42,169 nt of DNA from Lysobacterales bacterium (lineage in GTDB: Bacteria > Pseudomonadota > Gammaproteobacteria > Xanthomonadales > SZUA-5): contig JALHMH010000038.1 of the NCBI GenBank assembly GCA_022844165.1, positions 1 to 42,169 of the forward strand, read 5' to 3'. The number at the start of each line of letters is the position of its first letter. Within the stretch, counting starts at the first letter, position 1. Shown here piece after piece: positions 1 through 7,628 of this stretch. The position numbers and the translations under genes are program-made. The notes beneath the pieces were generated by a model. The model was not told the DNA's origin. It searched no databases and worked only from the letters and a program-made list of their open reading frames with translations.

Positions 1-2
1 CC

Positions 3-674
3 TTGGATCAGGTTTCACTTCCAACGACGGGGACATTGCAAACCTCCTCTGAAAGCCCTCTTTATCTTAAAGATAAAAAGCTACAGCAAAAGCGTTGGAG
101 GTATGTTGACACAGAGGGGTTGGCGACAGCGCCGCCCAGTAGTCCGGCGTTGCAGCCTTACGTTGAAATCTATGTGGATCTGGGGCTGGCCTATGCGCGC
201 GAAGAAGGCGCGGACATTGCCGCTGGTTTGGATCGATTGCGGGCTTTGTTGCGCGCGCAGACACAACCGGCCGATCCACGTCTGTTCGCGCTCCCCGAAG
301 TGCTCTCCCGGTTGTATGCGAAGCCGCCGACAATCGACGTTGAAGCCCTTACCGCAGCGGTTTCGGCATTCGAGCAAGATTTGCGAGCGGGATTCCACAA
401 TAGCGATCAATACCAATCGCTCATCGAGTCCGCAGCCCGGTTTGCGCTCACGCAGCGGCGGCCGGAGGTCGTTGAGACCTGGCTTGCGCCACAGCTGATC
501 GAAGCGCCAGGCAATCCGATGTGGCGGGTTCTGGATGCATGGCGCAAAGCTGTTTCGGGCGACCGCGAAGGCGCACGGCGGAGCGCCGATGAGCTGCGTC
601 CGATCCTGACCAGGGCCGATCCCGAGTCGGACCTGGCGAGACGATTCGGCGATCTGGAAGCAGCGCTTCGCTGA
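3..674 (+). CDS. Unrecognised protein, C-terminal part (open at left edge)
   Basis: The frame is open to the left edge of the window, so the true start is unknown; the first in-frame start-like codon is a TTG at position 3. About 223 residues are visible. From about residue 50 the sequence is rich in Ala, Leu, Arg and Glu, with helix-pair spacing that suggests an alpha-helical or TPR-like domain. It ends in a DLARRFGDLEAALR-type tail. I recognise no family. The first 90 bases are AT-rich and contain an 8-bp inverted repeat, so they may be non-coding or a fusion joint. The last ~110 codons have a diverged partial copy at about 2340-2567. The last 60 bases lie inside a nearly perfect direct repeat shared with that copy. 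The stop is 11 bases from the convergent SDR remnant. Confidence 0.55.
   Translation: MDQVSLPTTGTLQTSSESPLYLKDKKLQQKRWRYVDTEGLATAPPSSPALQPYVEIYVDLGLAYAREEGADIAAGLDRLRALLRAQTQPADPRLFALPEVLSRLYAKPPTIDVEALTAAVSAFEQDLRAGFHNSDQYQSLIESAARFALTQRRPEVVETWLAPQLIEAPGNPMWRVLDAWRKAVSGDREGARRSADELRPILTRADPESDLARRFGDLEAALR
61..77. repeat. Perfect 8-bp inverted repeat in AT-rich leader
   Basis: The arms TTTATCTT and AAGATAAA are separated by one A and followed by more A residues. It lies in an AT-rich stretch quite unlike the GC-rich sequence that starts near position 120. It could be a weak terminator or an operator. It suggests that the frame open from position 3 is not coding at its very beginning. Confidence 0.4.
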
Positions 675-1232
675 AATCGCGGCGCTCAGTAGTCCTGGCC
701 AAGTGCATGTACGATCAACTCGTCGACCACGAGATGGCCGAGCTGTCCTTCGATCAAATCGGCAATCAAACGCGCAAATTCACGCGGCTGCAAACTGGCG
801 TGCGCTGGCCTGGAGCCTTCGCTGGCACCGCCAAAGTCGGTATCGATGATGCCGGGGTTGATCAGGTTCACACGTACGCCGCGGTCCTTGACCTCGCGCA
901 ACAGCGAGTGCGAAAAGCCGAGCAAAGCGTGTTTGCTGGCCACATATGGCGCCATGTTGGCCAACGGCCGGCGCGCCAGATCCGAGCCGATGTTGACGAT
1001 GTGCCCGGCGCCGCGCTGCAAGAAGTGCGGCAGCAGCGCCAGACATAGCTGCATCACCGCTGCGATGTTGACTTGCACCAATGTCAGCAACTCGTCCTCG
1101 CGATGCTCAAGAAACGGCCGGTAGTCGCCGATAGCGGCATTGTTGATCAAGCCATCGATGGGACCATGATCGAGCAGCGCGCGATCGATCGCAGGGCGGA
1201 TCGCCGCACTGTCGGCAAGATCGAGTGGCAGC
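614..1232 (+). repeat. Direct repeat, copy 1 (619 bp)
   Basis: These 619 bases match 2507-3125 at a constant offset of 1893; by eye the only difference is at 638 (G) versus 2531 (C). The unit covers the last 60 bases of the unknown gene ending at 674 and most of the SDR gene on the opposite strand. After 1232 a 3-bp gap is followed by seven more matching bases, and then the copies diverge where the MITE-like element begins. Before 614 the copies are still related but clearly diverged. Confidence 0.9.
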
Positions 1233-1239
1233 ACGATGT
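686..1239 (-). pseudogene. 5'-truncated SDR oxidoreductase
   Basis: This is the C-terminal part of a short-chain dehydrogenase, identical at protein level to residues 53-233 of the intact SDR at 2579-3280. It keeps NNA, the catalytic Ser, and the Tyr-x3-Lys of the active site. It lacks the N-terminal Rossmann strand and the TGxxxGxG cofactor loop. Homology stops at 1239, inside the left terminal repeat of the hairpin element at 1238-1378, so the gene was most likely interrupted there and its 5' part lost. A start-like codon at 1234 could still give a 182-residue product, but without a dinucleotide-binding loop it is unlikely to be an enzyme. Confidence 0.85.
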
Positions 1240-1378
1240 TGAGAAAGTTCTTTCCTGCACTTTCTATACGTCGCGAGTCCCGCGCAGGTCCGGACTCGCT
1301 CTACATGGATCAAGCACTTGAGTGTTCGATCCATGAGCGAACCATCCATGGTTCGCGCTAGCAGACTGTTTCTCAACA
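1238..1378. mobile_element. MITE-like element with three hairpins
   Basis: This 141-bp non-coding segment is bounded by inverted copies of TGTTGAGAAA (1238-1247 and 1369-1378). Between them are three consecutive hairpins. Stem 1 has arms at 1273-1280 and 1292-1299. Stem 2 is 1304-1335, with 13 Watson-Crick pairs, one GU pair and one mismatch around a 2-base loop. Stem 3 is 1337-1356, with arms GCGAACCAT and ATGGTTCGC. Its left end coincides with the breakpoint of the truncated SDR. Size, terminal inverted repeats and lack of coding capacity fit a MITE or REP-type element. I cannot name the family or see a partner transposase here. Confidence 0.55.
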
Positions 1379-1553
1379 GCCTGCCAGGGCAATCCCAGCA
1401 TCAACGCAGCTTGCTACTCAGAGCTTAGATGATTGCATTTTGTCCCATCGCAGAATCTTGCCTGGAGCTTGGGTGTTGCGCTAAGAGGTATATTGACACC
1501 GAGGAATTTGGGGCGCTGCCGTGCGCGAGATTAAGTTTTTCTCAAGCCGCTCG
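1379..1553. other. Gene-free stretch with a short decayed coding echo
   Basis: No gene is visible. At 1487-1504 there is a sequence matching 100-117 at 16 of 18 positions. Read in frame, the two sites give RYIDTE and RYVDTE. This suggests a decayed fragment related to the unknown gene at the left edge. The remainder shows no promoter, RNA gene or stem that I can support. Confidence 0.4.
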
Positions 1554-2138
1554 CTAAGGGCAGAAAAGTGAATCAACAGTCAAGTACATTCTCTCTCCTA
1601 CGCACTGAATATTGATACTGCTGTTCTCGCCGACGCCGACGCAGACCGACGTGAATCCTGTATCAGTCCCGTTTTGGTGGACAGTGCCGCCCCTACAGGA
1701 ATATGAGTCTCCGCCTGGGTTCAAATTTTTCCCTGTGCTATTCCGGATAAAGGTCAGTTCGCTCCCTTGAGAAAAACTAAACTGCCCCATTTTTTGATCC
1801 AGAATCGCATTGCCAAATCGCACCTCGTCCCTATTCGTAAAGATAAGGACCGATTTTCCCTCAACGCGCATCGCAAGATGCTCGGCTGGTTCGCCATCGC
1901 CCCATTGAGAGAAGATGGCGCGGGGAGAAAATAATCGGGCCTGCTTCACGGGAATCTCGACGCTATCGGCAAATTTCAACTTATCGTCAGCGATCACGAC
2001 CGACGCACTCGAAAATTTCAGATTCCCACTGGCATCTTGCGATGTTGAACCACCAACTTCAGCGGCGACCAAGGAGGGTGTAGAAAAAGTGACCGCGATC
2101 ATGGCTAAAAAATTCTTGACACAAACTTTAGCATTCAT
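1554..2138 (-). CDS. Orphan secreted protein, 194 aa
   Basis: The N-terminus has a basic stretch, a hydrophobic core and an AxA-like site (near VAA, residues 25-27), typical of a Sec signal peptide, so the product is probably periplasmic or exported. The mature part is Ser-, Gly- and Val-rich. The last third holds four cysteines (SCRGG, VCVGV, QCVGE, FCP), which could form two disulfides. I recognise no domain. A weak AGGG lies about 10 bases before the ATG. The gene is AT-richer than its neighbours. It sits between the MITE-like element and a duplicated pseudogene tail, inside the segment bounded by the 619-bp direct repeats, so recent acquisition is likely. Confidence 0.65.
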   Translation of the reverse strand: MNAKVCVKNFLAMIAVTFSTPSLVAAEVGGSTSQDASGNLKFSSASVVIADDKLKFADSVEIPVKQARLFSPRAIFSQWGDGEPAEHLAMRVEGKSVLIFTNRDEVRFGNAILDQKMGQFSFSQGSELTFIRNSTGKNLNPGGDSYSCRGGTVHQNGTDTGFTSVCVGVGENSSINIQCVGERMYLTVDSLFCP

Positions 2139-2339
2139 TTTTTTGACCCTATTGCAATTATTGATGAATAAAATTCGAGCAAGTTAGACAAGATCAGCAA
2201 TTGTGGCGGCAGCGTTGTGGAAATTCAAACTACGCCACGTGTGAATGAATGCTACGGGCTCAAGTCGCGCTCCGTCAAGGCAAAGAAATGTAGTTTTTTT
2301 GTATCAGTACATTGGCAGCGCTGATCCGCACCGAACTGG
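2139..2339. other. Gene-free AT-rich upstream region of the orphan gene
   Basis: This is the presumptive promoter and leader region of the minus-strand secreted-protein gene. Poorly matching -35/-10-like sequences exist, but none is good enough to call. Homology to the left-edge gene begins only near 2320-2340. No ORF, RNA gene or strong stem is seen. Confidence 0.4.
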
Positions 2340-2567
2340 CCAGGGCCGCCCGGAGATGTTGTTGAACGGTGGCTGGTGTCGCGGCTCACCGAAGCGCCGG
2401 GTACGCCAACGTTGCGCATCCTGGACGCCCGGCGCAAAGCGATCGCGGGCGAGCGAGTCGGTGCGCAAGAGATCGCCGACGAGCCGCCGCGACCAATCAT
2501 GGCAATGGCCGATCCCGAGTCGGACCTGGCCAGACGATTCGGCGATCTGGAAGCAGCGCTTCGCTGA
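2340..2567 (+). pseudogene. Truncated second copy of the left-edge gene's tail
   Basis: Read in the frame ending at 2567, this encodes VVERWLVSRLTEAPGTP and what follows, clearly related to VVETWLAPQLIEAPGNP in the gene ending at 674. A one-base indel near 2350 separates it from weak homology further upstream, and there is no convincing start. Divergence is substantial up to about 2506. From 2507 on the two copies are almost identical, an abrupt change. A 63-codon frame could start at an internal ATG, but the fragment is best read as a remnant of duplication. Confidence 0.7.
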
Positions 2568-3125
2568 AATCGCGGCGCTCAGTAGTCCTGGCCAAGTGCA
2601 TGTACGATCAACTCGTCGACCACGAGATGGCCGAGCTGTCCTTCGATCAAATCGGCAATCAAACGCGCAAATTCACGCGGCTGCAAACTGGCGTGCGCTG
2701 GCCTGGAGCCTTCGCTGGCACCGCCAAAGTCGGTATCGATGATGCCGGGGTTGATCAGGTTCACACGTACGCCGCGGTCCTTGACCTCGCGCAACAGCGA
2801 GTGCGAAAAGCCGAGCAAAGCGTGTTTGCTGGCCACATATGGCGCCATGTTGGCCAACGGCCGGCGCGCCAGATCCGAGCCGATGTTGACGATGTGCCCG
2901 GCGCCGCGCTGCAAGAAGTGCGGCAGCAGCGCCAGACATAGCTGCATCACCGCTGCGATGTTGACTTGCACCAATGTCAGCAACTCGTCCTCGCGATGCT
3001 CAAGAAACGGCCGGTAGTCGCCGATAGCGGCATTGTTGATCAAGCCATCGATGGGACCATGATCGAGCAGCGCGCGATCGATCGCAGGGCGGATCGCCGC
3101 ACTGTCGGCAAGATCGAGTGGCAGC
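2507..3125 (+). repeat. Direct repeat, copy 2 (619 bp)
   Basis: This is the partner of 614-1232 in the same orientation, with one mismatch. Here the repeat leads into the intact 5' part of the SDR gene, so this copy probably represents the ancestral arrangement. Recombination between the copies would remove 1893 bp, including the MITE-like element and the orphan secreted-protein gene. Confidence 0.9.
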
Positions 3126-3280
3126 GGAACGATGTGGCCGTTAGAGGATTCGTTGGCCAACGTTGCGAGCAAACCCGAGTCTCGTGCCGCTGCGATCACG
3201 GTGTGTCCACGCCGCGCCATTTCGCGGCTCAGGTATCGTCCAAGTCCGCGGCTTGCGCCGGTGATCAGCCAGATAGCCAT
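2579..3280 (-). CDS. SDR family NAD(P)-dependent oxidoreductase
   Basis: This is a classical short-chain dehydrogenase of 233 residues, within the usual 230-260 range, probably cytoplasmic. Visible motifs are the TGASRGLGR cofactor loop (residues 8-15), NNA (82-84), catalytic Ser135, Tyr148 and Lys152. The substrate cannot be told from sequence. The ATG at 3280 was chosen because the Rossmann strand starts at residue 2; a longer frame to 3403 would add 41 atypical residues. No good ribosome binding site is visible. It follows the LpxL-type gene on the same strand with a 125-bp gap, so read-through from that operon is possible. Most of the gene is duplicated in truncated form at 686-1239. Confidence 0.9.
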   Translation of the reverse strand: MAIWLITGASRGLGRYLSREMARRGHTVIAAARDSGLLATLANESSNGHIVPLPLDLADSAAIRPAIDRALLDHGPIDGLINNAAIGDYRPFLEHREDELLTLVQVNIAAVMQLCLALLPHFLQRGAGHIVNIGSDLARRPLANMAPYVASKHALLGFSHSLLREVKDRGVRVNLINPGIIDTDFGGASEGSRPAHASLQPREFARLIADLIEGQLGHLVVDELIVHALGQDY

Positions 3281-3405
3281 GGGCGCGTCCGAGCGCGTGA
3301 AAGGGAGTGAATGATGGCAGACTGCATCGGGCACTGTTCCGCGGGCGGCGGCAAACCCGGCGCAGCAAGAGTGGCGCCTTCCCGCAAGGTCGAGCAACAA
3401 CAAAC

Positions 3406-4311
3406 CTACCGATCCCTTTCCTTCAGCAATTCTGCCGAGTACACCGGATCACCGTCGGGTCGCGTCTTGAAGCGTCGGTGGGCCCAGAGATACTGCTCAG
3501 GCGTGCGCCGAATCCGCATCTCGAGCAGCGCCATCCAGCGCGCGGCGTCGGCGGTATCTTCATCGCCGCGTGCGAACGGCTCGATTTCGAGCAAAAAGCG
3601 CTCGCCATTGCGCGTGAACCAGACGCAGAAAGTCGCCGCAGCGGTCAGACGCGCCAGGCGCGCGGTGGTTGTCAAGGTCGCCGCCGGCTGGCCGAAAAAT
3701 GGCACAAAGGCGATGTGACGCTTGAAGTTTTGATCCGGTGCGTAACCGACGGGATGGCCATCGCGCAGTGAACGGATGAAGTCCGCCAGTTGCTGTTTTT
3801 CGATGGTCTTGGCGCAATAGCTACGTCGTGCGGCGTCGATGACCTGTTCGATGCGCGGGTCATTGTGGCGCCGCACCATTTGATGCATCGGTCTGCCCAG
3901 GGCTTGGGAAAGCGCGCGGCCGCCGAGCTCGATGCTGTGAAAATGCGCGTAAACACAAAGCGCACCGCCGCGCTTCAAGGCCTGTTTGAGATCGTCCAGA
4001 CCAGACACGTCGACACGACGATCAATTGCGCAGGCGTCGCCATACCAGGCCAATAGCGTATCGATCACGCCCTCGGCGGTTGAGCGCACATTTTGGCGAA
4101 CCAGCTTTGCGCGCTCTGCGGAGGACAGCTCGGGAAAACACAGGTCGATGTTCGCAGCGATGATCGCGATTCTCTTGCGCGCAAAAACGTGCATCAGTGC
4201 GGCAATCAACCTTGCCGAAACCCGCTGTGTAAACCGCGATCCGCGTGCGATGCGACGCCCGACAGCAAAAGCCAATCGCCAGATCAGCGTGCTATCGCTG
4301 CCGGGCTTCAT
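3406..4311 (-). CDS. LpxL/HtrB-family lipid A acyltransferase
   Basis: This 301-residue protein belongs to the lysophospholipid/lipid A late acyltransferase family, which moves an acyl chain from acyl-ACP to a Kdo-lipid A-type acceptor at the inner face of the inner membrane. The HX4E catalytic motif is visible as His123 to Glu128. Other family blocks are the RRHNDPRIE region, YAPDQNFK with the following PFFG, and the C-terminal YLWAHRRFKTRP. Length is normal. Its start overlaps the end of the GT2 gene by 20 bases, so translation is probably coupled. Which acyl chain and position it uses (LpxL- or LpxM-like) cannot be decided. Confidence 0.88.
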   Translation of the reverse strand: MKPGSDSTLIWRLAFAVGRRIARGSRFTQRVSARLIAALMHVFARKRIAIIAANIDLCFPELSSAERAKLVRQNVRSTAEGVIDTLLAWYGDACAIDRRVDVSGLDDLKQALKRGGALCVYAHFHSIELGGRALSQALGRPMHQMVRRHNDPRIEQVIDAARRSYCAKTIEKQQLADFIRSLRDGHPVGYAPDQNFKRHIAFVPFFGQPAATLTTTARLARLTAAATFCVWFTRNGERFLLEIEPFARGDEDTADAARWMALLEMRIRRTPEQYLWAHRRFKTRPDGDPVYSAELLKERDR

Positions 4312-5035
4312 ACAGTTTCGCGTATTTCAAGAACGCGTAGTACGCCATGGTGGCGCTGGCGATGAAGCCTGCCCAGCCGTCGAGAAAATGGCGTTTGAAC
4401 AGGTATTGGCGCAGAAATACGAATGCTGGGTAAGCCAGCATCTTCCAGCGAGCTCCACGCGCGCCCCTGGCAACTTTTTCGTTTGCAAGCGCGGACGAGT
4501 AAGCGTTGATCTTCGCCACTTTGGTCGCGATGTCGGGTTCGCCATCGTGCACAAAAAATGCGCCAATCGCACGCACGGGACCTGCGACTTCCGGTGCCGC
4601 GTGTATGCCTGCGCTCATCGAAAAACGGTTGCGGTCGACGATGCGCAGGTAGCGATTCATGCGCAAACGCCGGTGCTGATATCGCCAAAAAACCTGTTCG
4701 CGCCGCGGCAGCGTAAAACCGGCGGCATCCCCGGGGCTTTCGAGCGCCGCGGCGATGGCTTGCTGACAGTCGCTGGGTAGCCACTCATCGGCATCGAGCA
4801 ACAGTACAAGACGATTCTTGCAGGCTTGGATCGCGATTCGTTTTTGCGGGCCGTAGCCGAGAAACGCCTGATGAATAACGCGCGCACCAGCCGCAGCGCA
4901 GAGCTCAAGCGTGGCATCGCTGCTACCCGAATCGACGACCACAATTTCATCAGCAAAAGCGACGCTGGATAGGCATTTCCCCAAGGTCGCTGCGTTGTTC
5001 AGGGTCGTGATCGCGACGGACAGGCGCTCGCTCAT
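4292..5035 (-). CDS. Glycosyltransferase family 2 (WaaE/KdtX-like)
   Basis: A GT-A fold glycosyltransferase of 247 residues. The N-terminal strand SVAITTLNN, the VVVDSGSSD nucleotide-binding block (33-40) and the DAD metal motif (81-83) are clear. The arrangement resembles LPS core beta-1,4-glucosyltransferases of the WaaE/KdtX type, which modify the inner core at the cytoplasmic face. The start at 5035 begins directly at the first beta strand and forms an ATGA overlap with the upstream ligase gene; a longer frame is not needed. A hydrophobic C-terminal segment may anchor it to the membrane. Donor and acceptor are not known. Confidence 0.88.
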   Translation of the reverse strand: MSERLSVAITTLNNAATLGKCLSSVAFADEIVVVDSGSSDATLELCAAAGARVIHQAFLGYGPQKRIAIQACKNRLVLLLDADEWLPSDCQQAIAAALESPGDAAGFTLPRREQVFWRYQHRRLRMNRYLRIVDRNRFSMSAGIHAAPEVAGPVRAIGAFFVHDGEPDIATKVAKINAYSSALANEKVARGARGARWKMLAYPAFVFLRQYLFKRHFLDGWAGFIASATMAYYAFLKYAKLYEARQR

Positions 5036-6237
5036 GGGCGTCTGGTCCCGACACCATGCAAGGCCACGAGCCATGCCACAACAATACCCATGAAGCTCGA
5101 GTAGAAGGCCAGATGTGTGTTCAACGGGAACATCAAAACGAACAACGCCGCTGCGGCGCCCGACAATGCCGCCTGACGTTGACGCCACAATAACCTGGCT
5201 GCGGCGAGCCAGGCGACAAGCCCGAACATGCCGGTTTCGCTGAGCAACTCAAGAACGATCTGATGCGCGTGTGCGGCGCCATATGTGCCACTCGGGTCGA
5301 TCCACGGGTCATCTGGCGCCGCATAGGTTGGGTAGGCGAAGCGAAAGCTGCGGACACCGACACCGTTGATCGGATTCGCAGCAATCATGGTTGTCGCCGT
5401 TCGCCAAATGGGAAGGCGTCCGGCTAACGCTGTATTGGCGTCACCCGATCGAAAGGCGAGAGTCCGATCGACGCGCGCTTTAAAGTGATCCGACACACTG
5501 TAGGCACCGATGCCAATCAACGTCATCGCTATCAGCGCGGCAGATGCAAACCCAAGCCCAAGTCGCATCGAGTGCTGTGTCACTTGTCGCACCATCAACA
5601 GGGTCACCAGCAGGAAACTGACCCAGCCGGCACGAGCGCCCGCAAGCAGCACGACCAGCGCCAACAGCAGGTAGGCACTGATCACAATCGTGACTCGCAA
5701 CGGTGTCGACTTCTGGAAAGCGCGGGTCAGCAAGGGCCACAACAGCAGTGGCGCGAGCGCCGGCAACAGCGGACCTAATTTCAAGTCGTCCGCGCCAAAA
5801 ATGCCGCTGAGTCGATCTGCGTTGAGCGGCCCTCCGAGCGAGACGCCGAAGAAGGCTTGCGCGGCGCCATCGACTGCCCAGAGTGCCACGGGCAGCGCGG
5901 CTGCCCAGGCGAGCCTGGAGTCCGGCGCATGGTCGATCAACAGCCAGCGAATTCCGAGCGCGAAGAACAGCAAACGCAGGCTCGCCAGCGATGTGCTCCA
6001 GGATTTCTCCGCGTCCACTGCGTCGATTGCTGAGATGCAGGCTGCCAGCACATACAACCCAAGTGCCATACCCATCGCGCGCGCGCTCACGTCGCCGAGC
6101 AATCGTGCTCGATCGCGCAGCAACGCGTAAATGCCAATCGCGGCGCCGATTACGATCGGCAGCTCGGCCGCTCGCGAAAACGGTAGCAGTGCGGGCACCA
6201 ACGCGATCAGCGTCACTGCGGTGACGTATCGACTCAC
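5032..6237 (-). CDS. O-antigen ligase family membrane protein (WaaL-like)
   Basis: A 401-residue polytopic inner-membrane protein with around ten hydrophobic segments. A large hydrophilic loop (roughly residues 250-325) contains PINGVGVRSFRF and then AHAHQIVLELLSETG. That pattern, in particular the conserved His followed by a Leu/Glu-rich helix, is characteristic of the Wzy/WaaL O-antigen ligase family. It acts at the periplasmic face to ligate or polymerise glycans. Its start overlaps the GT4 gene as ATGA, and its stop overlaps the GT2 gene the same way. Ligase versus polymerase cannot be decided from sequence alone. Confidence 0.87.
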   Translation of the reverse strand: MSRYVTAVTLIALVPALLPFSRAAELPIVIGAAIGIYALLRDRARLLGDVSARAMGMALGLYVLAACISAIDAVDAEKSWSTSLASLRLLFFALGIRWLLIDHAPDSRLAWAAALPVALWAVDGAAQAFFGVSLGGPLNADRLSGIFGADDLKLGPLLPALAPLLLWPLLTRAFQKSTPLRVTIVISAYLLLALVVLLAGARAGWVSFLLVTLLMVRQVTQHSMRLGLGFASAALIAMTLIGIGAYSVSDHFKARVDRTLAFRSGDANTALAGRLPIWRTATTMIAANPINGVGVRSFRFAYPTYAAPDDPWIDPSGTYGAAHAHQIVLELLSETGMFGLVAWLAAARLLWRQRQAALSGAAAALFVLMFPLNTHLAFYSSFMGIVVAWLVALHGVGTRRP

Positions 6238-7367
6238 GGCGCCGGCGCCGGGTTGGTCAACTCGGCGTAGACACTGAGCGTCAAGCGCTGCATTTGTTCC
6301 AGCGTCGGGATCGCCGATCGATCGATCGGGTGATCCCCAGCGAGCACTTGCCCCACCACAGTTGCAAGACTCTCCGCATCCCGCAAAGCCACAAGACCGG
6401 CAGGAAAGGCGGCGCGCAACAACTCGCCAACACCGCCGTGATCGTAACCAATCACTGGTCGATTCATGTGCAGCGCTTCGGTGACGACGCGGCCGAAACT
6501 CTCCGGCCGATGCGAAAGCTGCAAGATCGCATCGCTGCTTGCGTAAATGTCGCGGACATCGTCGCGAGCCGGCGAATACGCCACATATTCGGCGACATCG
6601 CTCGCTTGGGCGAGATCCTTGATCTCTTGAACGTAGTGACCACGATCGTTCTCTAAGACACCGAGCAGCAACAACGCTGCGTCGACGCCGCGTTCGCGCA
6701 GACTCGCCAACAGTCCGATTGCATCGACGTGGCCTTTGAGCCGGCTGCCGCGGCCAGGTAGTGTCAGGATCCGCCGCCCGATCAGTTGTGGAAATTCCGC
6801 TGCGAATAGCGCTTTCCAGGCGGAATCAGGTTCATAGCAGGCTGGGAACTGACTCGGATCGACGCCCCGCGGAATGAGGCGAAGCCGCGCTGATTCTGCC
6901 CGAGGGTAGTGGCGTCGCACATGGCGCATCGTCAGCTCTGAGACCACGATGACACGATCGCCACGGGTCATCACTTCGCTGTATCGATTCACCGAATTCA
7001 AGCCATGCACAGTGGTGACAAAGGCCGGTCTCGGCCAAATCGTGGGGCGCACGATGCGCGCCATCCACGCAGGCATTCGGGAGCGCGCATGGATGACATC
7101 GGGACGTATGGATACAAGCAATCGCCGCAGAGCAAACAGGCGAAAAACGCTGAACAATGACTTCTCGCCGATCGCGAAAACGATGTGCTCCGAGCCTTCC
7201 GCCAGCAACGTCGGAACCCAGGTGCCGCCGGCCGAAATCACAATGGAGCGGTGGCCAGCCTCAACCAGCGCGCGCCCGATTTCCAGCGTCGATCGTTCGG
7301 CCCCGCCGGTGTTCATCGCCGGGACCATTTGCACGACGGTCAGGCGCCGCGCGCCGATAGTCGACAT
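6234..7367 (-). CDS. Glycosyltransferase family 4
   Basis: A 377-residue GT-B fold glycosyltransferase. The N-terminal glycine-rich loop follows QMVPAMNTGGAER. In the C-terminal domain the donor-binding region holds RPESFGRVVTEALHM, with the E-x7-E signature of GT4 retaining enzymes, followed by GYDHGGVGELL. It probably adds a sugar to LPS core or another surface glycan in the cytoplasm, given the ligase, GT2 and acyltransferase genes downstream. It lies 3 bp after the zinc-finger gene and overlaps the ligase gene by four bases (ATGA). The specific sugar is not known. Confidence 0.9.
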   Translation of the reverse strand: MSTIGARRLTVVQMVPAMNTGGAERSTLEIGRALVEAGHRSIVISAGGTWVPTLLAEGSEHIVFAIGEKSLFSVFRLFALRRLLVSIRPDVIHARSRMPAWMARIVRPTIWPRPAFVTTVHGLNSVNRYSEVMTRGDRVIVVSELTMRHVRRHYPRAESARLRLIPRGVDPSQFPACYEPDSAWKALFAAEFPQLIGRRILTLPGRGSRLKGHVDAIGLLASLRERGVDAALLLLGVLENDRGHYVQEIKDLAQASDVAEYVAYSPARDDVRDIYASSDAILQLSHRPESFGRVVTEALHMNRPVIGYDHGGVGELLRAAFPAGLVALRDAESLATVVGQVLAGDHPIDRSAIPTLEQMQRLTLSVYAELTNPAPAP

Positions 7368-7370
7368 CGG

Positions 7371-7589
7371 TCACGCTGCTGCAGCGAAACCTTTGAGCAC
7401 GTAGACTGCGCCGCAATAGGGGCATTTGGCAGTGCCGGAGGCCTCGATCGGCAAATACACGCGGGGATGGGAATTCCAAAGATGCATGCCAGGCATCGGA
7501 CAGGACAATGGCACGTCGTCGTGCGTCACCTCGTAACGATTTTCTTCGTTTGGCGAGATCAACTGTGCTTTGCTGGGATCTGGGCGCAT
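7371..7589 (-). CDS. zf-CHCC zinc-finger domain protein
   Basis: A 72-residue protein with a Cys30-x5-His36, His41 and Cys56-x2-Cys59 layout. Together with the context SCPMPGMHLWNSHPRVYLP and KCPYCG this matches the small zf-CHCC family, related to the C-terminal zinc-binding domain of mitochondrial complex I subunit NDUFS6. Function in bacteria is poorly defined. The ATG at 7589 was preferred over one four codons upstream because it gives the usual family N-terminus. In related genomes, as I recall, this gene sits between a branched-chain aminotransferase (ilvE) and LPS genes near glnE; here no aminotransferase gene lies between it and glnE. Confidence 0.82.
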   Translation of the reverse strand: MRPDPSKAQLISPNEENRYEVTHDDVPLSCPMPGMHLWNSHPRVYLPIEASGTAKCPYCGAVYVLKGFAAAA

Positions 7590-7628
7590 GGAAAGCAGCA
7601 TCGATTCAGAGGCCTGGAAGTCTACCAG

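Noticed and set aside
3281..3403. Longer N-terminus for the SDR (start at 3403)
   Set aside because: The extra 41 residues are not SDR-like and overlap the tail of the LpxL-type operon. The Rossmann strand begins right after the ATG at 3280.
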